Source of the DNA: Marinarcus sediminis
GTDB lineage: Bacteria; Campylobacterota; Campylobacteria; Campylobacterales; Arcobacteraceae
Direction: 5' to 3'
NCBI RefSeq assembly: GCF_048571275.1
Contig: NZ_CP182357.1
Coordinates: forward strand, 2,046,001 to 2,110,000
DNA: 64,000 bases
The notes under the pieces were generated by a model that worked only from the letters and a program-made list of their open reading frames with translations, had not been told where the DNA came from and searched no databases. The position numbers and the translations under genes were made by a program. This document shows, piece by piece, positions 24,405 through 34,413 of this stretch (its first letter is position 1; each line of letters begins with the position of its first letter).

Positions 24405-26096
24405 ATGAAAATGACAGGCGCAAAAATTGTTATCGAATCTTTAAGAGAAGAGGGTACTGAAGTTGTCTTTGGTTATCCAGGTGGCGCTATAATGAATGTC
24501 TACGATGAAATCTATAAACAAAATTATTTTCAACATATTTTAACAAGACATGAACAAGCTGCAATTCATGCAGCAGATGGTTACGCACGTGCAACGGGAA
24601 AAGTTGGAGTAGCTATAGTAACAAGTGGACCAGGTTTTACCAATGCTGTAACAGGAATCGCAACGGCTTATATGGATTCAATTCCAATGGTTGTTATTTC
24701 TGGGCAAGTACCCACTCAAATTATCGGAACAGATGGTTTTCAAGAGATTGATGCAGTAGGAATTTCTAGACCTTGTACCAAACATAATTATTTGGTTAAA
24801 GATGTAAAAGATTTGTCAAGAATCATCAAAGAGGCATTTCATATTGCAAGTACAGGACGACCAGGTCCTGTACATATTGATATTCCCAAAGATGCAACGA
24901 TCAATCAAGCAGATTTTGAATACCCAAAAGAGGTGAATTTGCCAACATATAAACCTACGACAAAAGGGAATAAAAAGCAAATTAAAAAAGCCATAGATGC
25001 TATTGCCGAGTCTGAAAAACCATTGATTTATATTGGTGGAGGGGCAGTTTTATCTAACTGTTCTCACGAAATCAGAGAGTTGGCAAAACATGCCAATATT
25101 CCTGCTGTAGAAACGCTTATGGCCAGAGGTGTTATGGGACATAAAAATGAGCTTCTTTTTGGTATGTTGGGTATGCATGGTGAGTATGCAGCGAACATGG
25201 CAGCTCATGAAACCGATCTTTTAATCTCATTGGGAGCAAGATTTGATGACCGAGTAACAGGAAGATTGGATCAATTTGCAAAAGGAGCAAAAGTGGTTCA
25301 TATTGATATTGATCCAGCTTCAATTGATAAACTGGTGAAACCTGATTTTCCTATTGTTGGAGATTTAAAATTGGTGTTAGAGGGTCTTTTAGAGTCTATT
25401 CAAGAAGTTGAACTTAAAGATTACACAGCTTGGGTTAATGAGTTAAAAGAGTATCAACTGCAAGAGCCGTTACGATACATTGAAAATGAGGGTGATATGT
25501 TAAAACCTCAATGGGTAGTTGAAAGAATAGGACACCTTTTAGGGGATAAAGCCATTATCTCAACGGATGTTGGACAACACCAAATGTGGGCTGCACAGTT
25601 TTATCCTTTTTCATACCCAAGACAATGGGTTACGAGTGGTGGATTAGGAACAATGGGATATGGACTTCCTGCAGCCATGGGAGTTGCACGAGGATGCCCT
25701 GATAAAGTCAGTGTTAATATCACAGGAGATGGTTCTATTTTAATGAATATTCAAGAGTTATTGACATGTACGGAGTATGAATTGCCTGTAATTAACGTTA
25801 TTTTAAATAACAATTATTTGGGAATGGTAAGACAATGGCAAACACTTTTTTATGAAAACAGATTGTCTGAAACCGATTTATCTGTTCAACCTGATTTTAT
25901 AAAATTGGTTGAATCTTTTGGTGGAAAAGGGTATAAAGTTCATACCAAAGAGGACTTTGATATTGCATTAAAAGATGCCATTGCCAGTAAAAAAGTATGC
26001 ATGATTGAAGTTTTGGTTGACAGATTAGAAAACGTTTTACCGATGGTTCCAAATGGACATGCTTTAAATGAAATGACACTTGTAGGAGATAAATAA
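24405..26096 (+). CDS. ilvB: Acetolactate synthase large subunit
   Basis: 563-residue thiamine-diphosphate enzyme, first common step of Val, Leu and Ile synthesis. Motifs in order: GYPGGAIMNVYDE and the catalytic Glu in RHEQAAIHAADGYARATG, TSGPGFTN, the FAD-binding middle (RFDDRVTGRLDQF), and the ThDP motif GDGSILMNIQELLT...NNNYLGMVRQW. Length normal. GGAG lies 9 bases before the ATG. Shares its TAATGA end with ilvH, so the two subunits are coupled. Confidence 0.97.
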   Translation: MKMTGAKIVIESLREEGTEVVFGYPGGAIMNVYDEIYKQNYFQHILTRHEQAAIHAADGYARATGKVGVAIVTSGPGFTNAVTGIATAYMDSIPMVVISGQVPTQIIGTDGFQEIDAVGISRPCTKHNYLVKDVKDLSRIIKEAFHIASTGRPGPVHIDIPKDATINQADFEYPKEVNLPTYKPTTKGNKKQIKKAIDAIAESEKPLIYIGGGAVLSNCSHEIRELAKHANIPAVETLMARGVMGHKNELLFGMLGMHGEYAANMAAHETDLLISLGARFDDRVTGRLDQFAKGAKVVHIDIDPASIDKLVKPDFPIVGDLKLVLEGLLESIQEVELKDYTAWVNELKEYQLQEPLRYIENEGDMLKPQWVVERIGHLLGDKAIISTDVGQHQMWAAQFYPFSYPRQWVTSGGLGTMGYGLPAAMGVARGCPDKVSVNITGDGSILMNIQELLTCTEYELPVINVILNNNYLGMVRQWQTLFYENRLSETDLSVQPDFIKLVESFGGKGYKVHTKEDFDIALKDAIASKKVCMIEVLVDRLENVLPMVPNGHALNEMTLVGDK

Positions 26097-26593
26097 TGAA
26101 TAATTTTAACCACTATTATGACAGTGAAGAGATACGAAGAGTTGTTTCGGTTATTGTTTTGAATGAAGATAATGTATTATCGAGAATTGTAGGACTTTTT
26201 TCAGCCAGAGGGTACAATATTGACTCTTTGACTGTTGCTCCCATTCCTCAAAGTCAATACTCAAGAATCACTATTGTAACCAATGGGGATCGAAGAGTGA
26301 TTGATCAAATTGTAAAACAATTAAATAAATTAATACCCGTATTAAAAGTAAATGAACATGTCAATGTGATAGAAAAAGATACCGTTTTAATCAAAATACC
26401 AATTGATCAAGATATCAGTAATATTGATGTAATTGCACGGGCATATCATGGGTCTATTCAAAATGTCAGCGATGATGCTATATTTATATCTGCAACAGAT
26501 GCCCCAAGCAGAATCGCTAATTTTATTACGGTCATGCAAAAATATAATCCATTGGAAATCGTTAGAAGTGGCGTTGTAGCAATGGAAAGATGA
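26096..26593 (+). CDS. ilvH: Acetolactate synthase small (regulatory) subunit
   Basis: 165 residues, N-terminal ACT domain (VSVIVLNEDNVLSRIVGLFS, then RGYNIDSLTVAP) that binds valine for feedback control, and a C-terminal ACT-like half (IDVIARAYHGSIQNVSDDA). Length normal. Its ATG shares one base with the ilvB stop. A strong terminator follows before lpxD. Confidence 0.96.
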   Translation: MNNFNHYYDSEEIRRVVSVIVLNEDNVLSRIVGLFSARGYNIDSLTVAPIPQSQYSRITIVTNGDRRVIDQIVKQLNKLIPVLKVNEHVNVIEKDTVLIKIPIDQDISNIDVIARAYHGSIQNVSDDAIFISATDAPSRIANFITVMQKYNPLEIVRSGVVAMER

Positions 26594-26620
26594 AAGAAAT
26601 ATTTTTCTTTTAATTATTTT

Positions 26621-26670
26621 AAAGGCCTTTGTTTGGTACAATTTTACCAAATAAAGGCCATTTTTTTTTA
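26621..26670 (+). terminator. Rho-independent terminator after ilvH
   Basis: GGCCTTTGTTTGGTA and TACCAAATAAAGGCC form a 15-bp stem with one non-Watson-Crick pair and a 6-base loop, followed by nine T. It ends the ilv transcript 16 bases before the lpxD start, so lpxD depends on readthrough or a promoter within the hairpin region. Confidence 0.92.
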
Positions 26671-26685
26671 TGAAAAGGATACTCT

Positions 26686-27633
26686 TTGACACTCAATGAA
26701 ATTTCAAAAAATTTAAATATAGAATGCAGTAATGATGTTTTAATCACTGGATTAAATACATTAAGTGATGCTAATGAGAATGAAATCAGCTTTTTAGAGA
26801 ATAAAAAATATATCAATGATTTAAAAAATACCAAAGCAGCAGCTGTTTTTGTAAAAGAGGAGTTTGCTTCGCAAGTTCCAGAGAATACCGTTGCCCTCAT
26901 CAGTGATGAACCCTATTTAAAATTGGCGTATGCTTCGAAACTTTTTGCACCAAAATTGTTTGATATGGTGGGAAAAGAACCTATTATTGGTGATAATACA
27001 ACCATTATGCCAAATGTTTATTTGGGGGTGAACAGTATCATTGGAAAAAATTGTACCATTATGCCAGGTGCTTTTATTGGTGATAATGTAAGCATTGGAG
27101 ATAATTGTACAATTTACCCAAACGTTACCATTTATCGAGATTGCATTTTGGGTAACGATTGTATGATTCATGCAGGTACTGTTATTGGTTCGGATGGTTT
27201 TGGATTTGCAAATACCAAAGAGGGTAAATATATTAAAATATATCAAAATGGAAATGTTGTTATTGGAAATGATGTGGAAATTGGTTCAAATACTTCTATT
27301 GACAGAGCCGCATTTAACTCAACGATGATTGGAAATGGGGTTAGAATTGACAACCTTGTGCACATTGCGCATAACTGTGTGATTAAAGATGGATGTATAT
27401 TAGTCGGACAAATAGGACTTTCTGGTTCAACAATTTTGAATGAATATGTTATAATGGGCGGACAAAGTGCAACTAGTGGGCATCTTGAAATTGCACCATT
27501 TACGACTATTGCAGCTCGTGGTGGGGTTACAAAGTCAATTACTGAGCCTAAAAAACAGTGGGCAGGTTTTCCTTTGATGGATCACAGAACGTGGTTAAAA
27601 CTTCAAGCCAGAATTGCACAACTATTAAAATAA
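26686..27633 (+). CDS. lpxD: UDP-3-O-acylglucosamine N-acyltransferase LpxD
   Basis: 315-residue cytoplasmic trimer that adds the second acyl chain in lipid A synthesis. An N-terminal uridine-binding domain (to ~100) is followed by the left-handed beta-helix of hexapeptide repeats (IGDNTTIMPNVYLG, VSIGDNCTIYPN) and the catalytic His in VHIAHNCVI, ending in the C-terminal helix WLKLQARIAQLLK. Length is slightly short of E. coli (341). The start is TTG at 26686, with AAAAGGA 6 bases upstream. ilvB-ilvH-lpxD is an order I recall from Campylobacter. Confidence 0.95.
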   Translation: MTLNEISKNLNIECSNDVLITGLNTLSDANENEISFLENKKYINDLKNTKAAAVFVKEEFASQVPENTVALISDEPYLKLAYASKLFAPKLFDMVGKEPIIGDNTTIMPNVYLGVNSIIGKNCTIMPGAFIGDNVSIGDNCTIYPNVTIYRDCILGNDCMIHAGTVIGSDGFGFANTKEGKYIKIYQNGNVVIGNDVEIGSNTSIDRAAFNSTMIGNGVRIDNLVHIAHNCVIKDGCILVGQIGLSGSTILNEYVIMGGQSATSGHLEIAPFTTIAARGGVTKSITEPKKQWAGFPLMDHRTWLKLQARIAQLLK

Positions 27634-27648
27634 AAAGGGTCTGCTAGA

Positions 27649-29826
27649 GTGAATAAAATAATATCACTGATTATTGCATTTGTAATTTTGTACTTAGAAT
27701 TTGCAATTTTTGTAATAAATGAACAAATGGTTGGAAAAATTGGTTTTATTTTTGCAAAAACTTCGCATGAATATTTAGGTTATATTGCCTATATTTATCT
27801 TTTTATTTTTCTTTATATTTTATACAAACTCAATTTTGACAAGCTGTTAGATGGTATTGATTTGTCATTGAGAGTCATAACTCTATTGACTTTTTTTATC
27901 TCATTGAGTATTTTTCAAGCGTTACTTTTAAACAATATCAATGCAGGCATTGTTGGAAACAGCATTGTTGCTTATTTAAGCCCCTTTATTGGAAATGCAG
28001 GACTTTGGATTTTTATTCTCATAGGTTTAGTCATAACATTGATTGTTTTTTTAGAGCATAAACACGATGAAATCAGTGCCAATTTAAAAAATCTCTTAAT
28101 TGGATACAAACCCAAAGATAACGTAGTTCAAAGAGATGAATATGTTGCTCCTGTAAAAACGATGAAACCACGAGAAAAAAGAGAAGAGAGAGTCAGTGTC
28201 AAAGAAGTAGGGGATACGGCTGAGATATTTTTTGAGCCCAGTTTCAGTGATAAACGATCACCGGCTAAAGATAAAGAAGCGTTTATTGAAGAGGTTATTG
28301 AGGCTAAAATTGAAGAAAATATAGATGATTTGCCCATTCACTCTTTAATTGTAGATGAATTAGAAGAGAATAAAAAGCTCTTAGATGAAATTGAAGTGGG
28401 TAAAACTGAAAAGCCCAAAGATTTTAAACTCCCTTCAACAGATTTTTTTCAAAAACCACCCAAAGAGGTTAAAACCAAAGTCAATGAAGCTTTTATAGAC
28501 CAAAAAATTGCTGATTTACTTGAAAAATTGTTGATGTTTAAAATTGAAGGGGATGTGGTTAGAACCTATACGGGACCCATTGTTACTACTTTTGAATTTA
28601 AACCTGCTCCTAATGTAAAAGTATCTAAAATATTAAACTTGCAAGATGACTTGGCAATGGCATTAAAAGCGCAAACCATAAGAATTCAAGCACCTATTCC
28701 TGGAAAAGATGTAGTTGGTATTGAAGTGCCCAATGATGATTCTCAAGTGATATATATCAGAGAACTTTTAGAGAGTGAAATTTTTCAAAATGCCAAATCC
28801 CCATTGACTTTGGTGTTGGGAAAAGATATTGTGGGAAAACCGTTTATTACTGACTTGAAAAAACTGCCTCATTTGTTAATTGCAGGAACTACAGGAAGCG
28901 GAAAATCTGTTGGATTAAACTCAATGATTTTATCGCTGTTGTATAAAAATTCACCCGATACATTACGGTTAATTATGATTGATCCAAAAATGTTGGAATT
29001 CTCAATGTACAATGATATACCACATCTTTTAACGCCTGTTATTACAAAACCAACGGAAGCAATCAATGCGTTATCTAACATGGTAGTTGAAATGGAGAGA
29101 CGATATAAACTGATGTCTCAAACAAAGACCAAAAATATTGAAAACTATAATGAAAAAGCCAAAAAAGATAATTTTGAGCAATTGCCATATATTGTGGTTA
29201 TTATTGACGAGTTAGCTGATTTAATGATGACCAGTGGAAAAGAGGTAGAGCTTTCAATTGCAAGATTGGCACAAATGGCAAGAGCCAGTGGTATTCACTT
29301 GATTGTTGCCACTCAACGACCAAGTGTAGATGTTGTTACGGGATTAATTAAAGCCAATCTTCCTAGTAGGGTCTCTTATAAAGTGGGACAAAAAGTAGAC
29401 TCTAAAATCATTTTAGACTCTATGGGAGCTGAATCATTGCTTGGACGAGGAGACATGTTGTTTACTCCTCCTGGTATGTCGGGACTTGTGCGATTGCATG
29501 CCCCTTGGAGCACAGAAATTGAGATTGAAAAAGTGGTTGACTTCTTAAAAGAGCAAAGAGCCGTAGAGTACGATATGCAATTTGTAAAACAAAAAGATCA
29601 ATCTGCATTAAAAGGGGATGTTCTTGATGGTGATTTTGGAGAACTCGATGAACTGTATGAAGAGGCAAAAGAGATTGTTATCATGGATCAAAAGAGTTCA
29701 ATCAGTTACTTACAAAGAAAGTTAAGAATAGGGTATAACCGTTCAGCAACCATTGTTGAACAATTGGAAAAAACGGGTGTTTTATCTGAACCTAATATAA
29801 AAGGAAACAGAGATATCTTGATTTAA
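27649..29826 (+). CDS. ftsK: DNA translocase FtsK
   Basis: 725 residues. Four N-terminal membrane helices (to ~135), a linker of about 150 charged residues, then the alpha/beta motor with Walker A AGTTGSGKS (412-420) and Walker B YIVVIIDELADLMM, and the C-terminal gamma winged helix (SISYLQRKLRIGYNRSATIV) that reads orienting DNA sequences. It pumps DNA at the septum and activates Xer recombination; the partner xerH and a dif-like site are at 46466-47588. The linker is short compared with E. coli. Start GTG at 27649. Confidence 0.96.
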   Translation: MNKIISLIIAFVILYLEFAIFVINEQMVGKIGFIFAKTSHEYLGYIAYIYLFIFLYILYKLNFDKLLDGIDLSLRVITLLTFFISLSIFQALLLNNINAGIVGNSIVAYLSPFIGNAGLWIFILIGLVITLIVFLEHKHDEISANLKNLLIGYKPKDNVVQRDEYVAPVKTMKPREKREERVSVKEVGDTAEIFFEPSFSDKRSPAKDKEAFIEEVIEAKIEENIDDLPIHSLIVDELEENKKLLDEIEVGKTEKPKDFKLPSTDFFQKPPKEVKTKVNEAFIDQKIADLLEKLLMFKIEGDVVRTYTGPIVTTFEFKPAPNVKVSKILNLQDDLAMALKAQTIRIQAPIPGKDVVGIEVPNDDSQVIYIRELLESEIFQNAKSPLTLVLGKDIVGKPFITDLKKLPHLLIAGTTGSGKSVGLNSMILSLLYKNSPDTLRLIMIDPKMLEFSMYNDIPHLLTPVITKPTEAINALSNMVVEMERRYKLMSQTKTKNIENYNEKAKKDNFEQLPYIVVIIDELADLMMTSGKEVELSIARLAQMARASGIHLIVATQRPSVDVVTGLIKANLPSRVSYKVGQKVDSKIILDSMGAESLLGRGDMLFTPPGMSGLVRLHAPWSTEIEIEKVVDFLKEQRAVEYDMQFVKQKDQSALKGDVLDGDFGELDELYEEAKEIVIMDQKSSISYLQRKLRIGYNRSATIVEQLEKTGVLSEPNIKGNRDILI

Positions 29827-29847
29827 TTCAATATCAAGATGCCAATA

Positions 29848-29880
29848 CAAACGATGTTTAAATGATTCTAAGCATCGTTT
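29848..29880. terminator. Weak hairpin after ftsK
   Basis: AAACGATG and CATCGTTT (8 bp) around a 17-base A/T loop, no T-run. It may be a terminator or an mRNA end structure. Confidence 0.35.
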
Positions 29881-29999
29881 ATCTGCTAAAATTAATAATA
29901 ACCAGAATAACTTACTTTAAATCAAATAATTCTAACCCATAAATTTATATACTTTATGATAAAATATTAATATAAATTAATTAATAAGAGGAGTATGTT

Positions 30000-30542
30000 A
30001 TGAATACAAGTATTGTAGGAAGACACATAGAATTAACAGATGCTATTAAAGATTATGTCAATAGTTCTGTAGAAATTTTTGGAAAATATAATTTAGATAT
30101 TATTTCAGTAAATTCAATCGTCAGTAAAGAAGAGAGAAACAGTAAACCATTATTTGTTTTTGAATTTACGTTAAATGTTGCACATTTAGATACTATTGTT
30201 GTAAAACAAAAAGATAAAGATTTATATTCTGCTGTAGATATTGCTGTTGACAGAGTCTCAAAAGTCTTAAGAAGACACCATGATAAAATCAGTGGACATA
30301 AAGCAACCAAGCTAAGTGAAGTTGAAGCTTCATATGTTGAAGATGCAATCAGTAATGAACTTGATAAATTGGAAAATGAAATTCTGCCTGTAAGATTAAC
30401 TTCTTACAAACCAATTGATATTGAAGAGGCTTTAAATGATTTAAAAGCAACAGATGCAGCATTTAAAGTTTTCTACGATAAAGATGATAACATGAGAGTA
30501 TTATACCGAACAAGTACAGAGGGTAAATTTGGACTATATTAA
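30000..30542 (+). CDS. hpf: Ribosome hibernation promoting factor, long form
   Basis: 180 residues. N-terminal RaiA-like domain (IVGRHIELTDAIKDYV to about residue 100) that occupies the decoding centre, a linker, and the C-terminal dimerisation domain (PVRLTSYKPIDIEEALNDL, then YRTSTEGKFGLY), so it is the long form able to pair ribosomes into 100S dimers. GAGGAG 7 bases before ATG, and TATGATAAAAT upstream as a likely -10, in a 173-base spacer. Single gene with its own terminator, which fits growth-phase control. Confidence 0.95.
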   Translation: MNTSIVGRHIELTDAIKDYVNSSVEIFGKYNLDIISVNSIVSKEERNSKPLFVFEFTLNVAHLDTIVVKQKDKDLYSAVDIAVDRVSKVLRRHHDKISGHKATKLSEVEASYVEDAISNELDKLENEILPVRLTSYKPIDIEEALNDLKATDAAFKVFYDKDDNMRVLYRTSTEGKFGLY

Positions 30543-30569
30543 GATGTTATGGTTATAATATCAAAGATG

Positions 30570-30605
30570 AAGGTATTGGCTTTTGGCTGATACCTTTTTT
30601 CTTTT
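30570..30605 (+). terminator. Terminator after hpf
   Basis: AAGGTAT and ATACCTT (7 bp) around a 13-base loop, followed by TTTTCTTTT. Confidence 0.75.
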
Positions 30606-30639
30606 ATGTAGGTTTTTAAAAAATAGGAAAAAATAAAAT

Positions 30640-32094
30640 ATGAAAAAAATAGCGTTAATTGGGCAACCAAATGTTGGTAAAAGTTCTTTGTTTAATCGAA
30701 TTGCAAAAAAAAGAATTGCAATTGTGAGCGAGCAATCAGGGACAACAAGAGATATCAGAAAGCATAAAGTGGAGATACTTGAGCGTGAAGCATTGATGCT
30801 TGACACTGGGGGTATTGATGATACGGAAGATGCTATCTTTTCAAGTGTAAAAAGAAAAGCCATAGAGACAGCCAAAGAGGCGGATATTGTTCTTTTTATG
30901 GTCGATGGTAAAAGAATACCCGATGACAAAGATAAAGAGCTCTATTATGAACTGCAAGCTTTGGGTAAAAGTTTGGCATTGATTGTAAATAAAATTGATA
31001 ATGATAAAGAAAAAGAGAGATTGTGGGCTTTTTATGAATTTGGAATCAATGAGGAGAATTTATTTGGTATTTCGGTTTCTCATAACAGAGGGACAAAACG
31101 TCTTTTTGAATGGATAGCAGACAGACTGCCTGAAAAAGAGGGTGCTACACCATTGGTTTTAAGTGAAAATGAAGATGATGATGAAAACGAATTCGACACT
31201 GAATTTGAGGATGACTATTTCAGCGATGAAACAGATGATATTGTCGATGTCAATGAATCCGAAGTTGAAGAAGATGACAATCATATTAAAGTGGCAATTA
31301 TTGGGAAAGTCAATGTTGGGAAAAGTTCTATTTTAAATGCTTTAGTAGGGGAAGAGAGATCGGTTGTCTCTCCCATTGCTGGTACGACCATTGATCCTGT
31401 GGATGAATCGTTTGAATATAAAGATAAAAACATTACGTTTGTTGATACGGCAGGATTAAGAAGAAGAGGAAGCATTGAAGGCATTGAAAAGTATGCGTTA
31501 ATGAGAACGGAAGATATGCTTCAAAAAGCCAACTTGGCTCTTTTGGTGTTAGATGCAAGTCAGCCTTTTTCTGATTTGGATGAGAAAATTTCAGGACTTG
31601 TTGATAAATTTGGTTTAGGAACCATTGTTGTTTTAAATAAATGGGATGAAAACATTGATACGTTTAAAAAGCTTGAAGAGGAAGTCAGACGAAGATTCAG
31701 ATTTTTGTTTTATGCACCAATTATTGCTGTTTCTGCTAAAACAGGGCGAAGTATTGAGAGACTTAAAGATAAACTTATCGAAATACATGATAACTATTCA
31801 CAGAGAATTCCGACATCTGTTTTAAACAAAACCATTGAAGAAGCGGTAATTAAGCATCATCTTCCAAGTCCAAATGGAGTTTATCTTAGAATCTATTATG
31901 CCACACAATTTGAATCTAAGCCTCCAAGAATTGCATTAATTATGAATAAACCAAAGTTTTTACACTTCAGTTATAAACGATATTTAATGAACTATTTAAG
32001 AGAAAAAATCAATTTTGAAGGAACACCAATACATCTTGTTGCAAGAGGTAAGGGTGAAAGGGAAGAAGTAGAAGAGGTCGTTTTAAAATATTAA
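30640..32094 (+). CDS. der: Ribosome assembly GTPase Der
   Basis: 484 residues with two tandem GTPase domains (GQPNVGKSS near residue 8 and GKVNVGKSS near 222) and a C-terminal KH-like domain (FKKLEEEVRRRF onward). Der is needed for 50S subunit assembly. Switch motifs DTGG and DTAG, and NKID/NKWD guanine specificity motifs, are present in both domains. Between them lies a very acidic linker of about 40 residues (ENEDDDENEFDTEFEDDYF and more). AGGAAA box 8 bases before ATG. It may begin the run der-sulP-hemD. Confidence 0.97.
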   Translation: MKKIALIGQPNVGKSSLFNRIAKKRIAIVSEQSGTTRDIRKHKVEILEREALMLDTGGIDDTEDAIFSSVKRKAIETAKEADIVLFMVDGKRIPDDKDKELYYELQALGKSLALIVNKIDNDKEKERLWAFYEFGINEENLFGISVSHNRGTKRLFEWIADRLPEKEGATPLVLSENEDDDENEFDTEFEDDYFSDETDDIVDVNESEVEEDDNHIKVAIIGKVNVGKSSILNALVGEERSVVSPIAGTTIDPVDESFEYKDKNITFVDTAGLRRRGSIEGIEKYALMRTEDMLQKANLALLVLDASQPFSDLDEKISGLVDKFGLGTIVVLNKWDENIDTFKKLEEEVRRRFRFLFYAPIIAVSAKTGRSIERLKDKLIEIHDNYSQRIPTSVLNKTIEEAVIKHHLPSPNGVYLRIYYATQFESKPPRIALIMNKPKFLHFSYKRYLMNYLREKINFEGTPIHLVARGKGEREEVEEVVLKY

Positions 32095-32131
32095 AACCAA
32101 ACCCTATTTTCCAAAAAAGGAGTTCTGAATT

Positions 32132-33700
32132 TTGAAAGCAATTAAGAATGATATTTTAGGTGGTATCACAGCTGCTGTGGTTGCTTTACCTTTGGCATTG
32201 GCCTTTGGTGTAGCAAGTGGTGCTGGAGCAGCTGCGGGACTCTATGGTGCGATTATACTTGGTTTTTTTGCCTCTTTATTTGGGGGAACCAAAACACAAA
32301 TTTCTGGACCAACTGGGCCCATGACTGTTGTAACAGCTTCAGCTATTGTTGTTTTTGGTGGAGATGTTAATGCTGTTATGACCATTATTTTTATATCTGG
32401 TATTTTGCAAATAGCATTTGGAGTTATGGGAATAGGAAAATGGATTAAATTTATTCCTTATCCTGTGATTTCTGGCTTTATGAGTGGAATTGGTTTTATC
32501 ATTATTATTCTACAAATCAATCCCTTTTTTGGCGTTACCCCCTCGGGTTCAATTTTACAAACCATTATTGATATTCCAGAAACATTTGCTCACGCTACTT
32601 ACTCTTCAATTATCATTGCTGCATCTACATTAGCTATTATGTTTTTAACTCCTAAGCGTCTTTCTCGAGTGGTTCCTCCTGCTTTAATTGCTTTAATTGT
32701 GATGACCTATTTAAGTGTGTTGTTGGAGTTTAATATACCAACTATTGGTGAAATACCAAGATCTTTACCGGATATTGTTTTTCCTACAACGTTTGAATTT
32801 ATTAAATTAAAAGAGATTATTATGCTCTCTGTTACGTTAGCTTTGCTTGGAACCATTGATACGTTATTGACTTCGGTTGTTGCAGATTCTTTAACAAAAA
32901 CAAAACACAATTCCAATAAAGAGTTAATTGGACAGGGTATTGGGAATACATTATGTTCCTTAGTGGGCGCAATTCCTGGGGCTGGAGCGACAATGAGAAC
33001 AGTGATTAATATTAAAAGTGGAGGAACTACTCATCTTTCGGGTATGGTTCATGCCGTTACTTTATTAATTATTGTTCTTTTTTTAGCACCATTGGCCAGC
33101 AAAATTCCTTTAGCGGTGTTAGCTGGAATTTTAATCAAAGTGGGATTTGATATTTTAGATTATCGATTCATTAAAATCATGACAAAAGTGCCAAGAAAAG
33201 ATTTGATTATTATGAGTATTGTACTTTTATTGACAATTTTTGTTGATTTAATTATGGCAGTGGGTGTGGGTATTACCATTGCCTCAATTTTAACGATTTA
33301 TCATATTTCAAAACATACAAAATTTAAGACTCAAAGAAGCAAATCTTTGTTTGAAATTGAAGTTAATAATTATGAAACACGAATTTTAAAAATCAATGGT
33401 GCTCTGTTTTTCGCGACCTCTTCAATTTTTGAGCGAAGAATTGACAAATTTAAAAATTCTAAAAATGTTGTTGTAGATTGTTTGAATGTTGGATTTATGG
33501 ATCTCTCTGCTATGCTGGCCATTGAAGAGATTATTGTAAATTTTAAAGAACTTAATATCAATGTCTTATTGGTATTAAATGAAGCCAATAGGCGAAAAAT
33601 CATGAGAATTGACAGCAATGGAGTTTTTAAAAATACGCCAATTTTTAGAGGCGTTGAAGCTGCAATTAATCAAATACAAAAGAGAAGTTTAGAGTCATGA
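32132..33700 (+). CDS. SulP family anion transporter (second copy)
   Basis: 522 residues, same family as the gene at 19229 but different in detail: VVALPLALAFGVASGAGAAA near the N-terminus, GTKTQISGPTGPM, and a C-terminal STAS domain (ILKINGALFFATSSIFERRI). About 11 membrane helices. TTG at 32132 with AAGGAG 9 bases upstream. The stop overlaps the start of hemD by ATGA, so it is coupled to a heme synthesis gene, without an obvious functional link. Anion unknown. Confidence 0.9.
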   Translation: MKAIKNDILGGITAAVVALPLALAFGVASGAGAAAGLYGAIILGFFASLFGGTKTQISGPTGPMTVVTASAIVVFGGDVNAVMTIIFISGILQIAFGVMGIGKWIKFIPYPVISGFMSGIGFIIIILQINPFFGVTPSGSILQTIIDIPETFAHATYSSIIIAASTLAIMFLTPKRLSRVVPPALIALIVMTYLSVLLEFNIPTIGEIPRSLPDIVFPTTFEFIKLKEIIMLSVTLALLGTIDTLLTSVVADSLTKTKHNSNKELIGQGIGNTLCSLVGAIPGAGATMRTVINIKSGGTTHLSGMVHAVTLLIIVLFLAPLASKIPLAVLAGILIKVGFDILDYRFIKIMTKVPRKDLIIMSIVLLLTIFVDLIMAVGVGITIASILTIYHISKHTKFKTQRSKSLFEIEVNNYETRILKINGALFFATSSIFERRIDKFKNSKNVVVDCLNVGFMDLSAMLAIEEIIVNFKELNINVLLVLNEANRRKIMRIDSNGVFKNTPIFRGVEAAINQIQKRSLES

Positions 33701-34344
33701 ATTCAATCTATATTTTAAATGATATGAAAATTGATGGCATTAAAAACATTCCACTCTTGGGCATTCGTTATATCAAAAATGAAATGGATTTGCTCCAATA
33801 CGATGCATTGATTTTTACGTCTAAAAATGCCGTTTACTCTTTGGATTCATTCAATAAAGATTGGAAAAAAGTTCCCGCATACGTTATTGCTTCTAAAACT
33901 GCCGCTGTTATCCAAAAAGAGGGAGGAAATGTCTGCTTTATTGGCAAAAGTGGCCATGGCAATGATTTTGCGAATGAACTGATTCCTTTATTAAAAAATA
34001 AAAAAGCACTCTATATTAAAGCCAAAAAAGTGGTCTCAGATTTATGTGATATATTAAAAAGCAATGGCATTGATATAAAAACTGTAACGACTTATGAAAC
34101 TCAATGCAATGAGTTAACTGCTTATACTGCACCAGAACTTAATTCGGTTATCATTTTTTCTTCTCCTTCAACCATTGAGTGTTTTTTCAAAATATTTGAT
34201 TGGGACAGCAGTTATAAAGCGGTTGTTATTGGTGAAACCACAGCAAAATATTTACCCAAAAACATCAACTATAAAATTTCTCCTACAACCTCTATAGAGG
34301 ATTGTATTCTTTTGGCCAAACAAGAGGCTTTACTTCAATCATAA
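33697..34344 (+). CDS. hemD: Uroporphyrinogen-III synthase
   Basis: 215 residues. Cyclises hydroxymethylbilane to uroporphyrinogen III in heme synthesis. Family features: YDALIFTSKNAVYSLD, the KALYIKAKKVVSD strand and helix, TYETQC, and VIIFSSPSTIECFF, then AVVIGETTAKYL. Sequence conservation is low in this family, as expected. Its ATG overlaps the SulP stop. Followed by the 6S-like RNA promoter. Confidence 0.88.
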   Translation: MNSIYILNDMKIDGIKNIPLLGIRYIKNEMDLLQYDALIFTSKNAVYSLDSFNKDWKKVPAYVIASKTAAVIQKEGGNVCFIGKSGHGNDFANELIPLLKNKKALYIKAKKVVSDLCDILKSNGIDIKTVTTYETQCNELTAYTAPELNSVIIFSSPSTIECFFKIFDWDSSYKAVVIGETTAKYLPKNINYKISPTTSIEDCILLAKQEALLQS

Positions 34345-34402
34345 AGATTTAAATAGTCGCATTTTTCATAACAATTTAATCTGAAATTTAATCATTATTG
34401 GA

Positions 34403-34408
34403 TAAAAT
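34403..34408 (+). promoter_or_regulatory. -10 box of the 6S-like RNA
   Basis: TTGGATAAAAT: TAAAAT ends 6 bases before the first base of the closing stem of the RNA at 34414, as expected for its transcription start. Confidence 0.6.
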
Positions 34409-34413
34409 AAATC

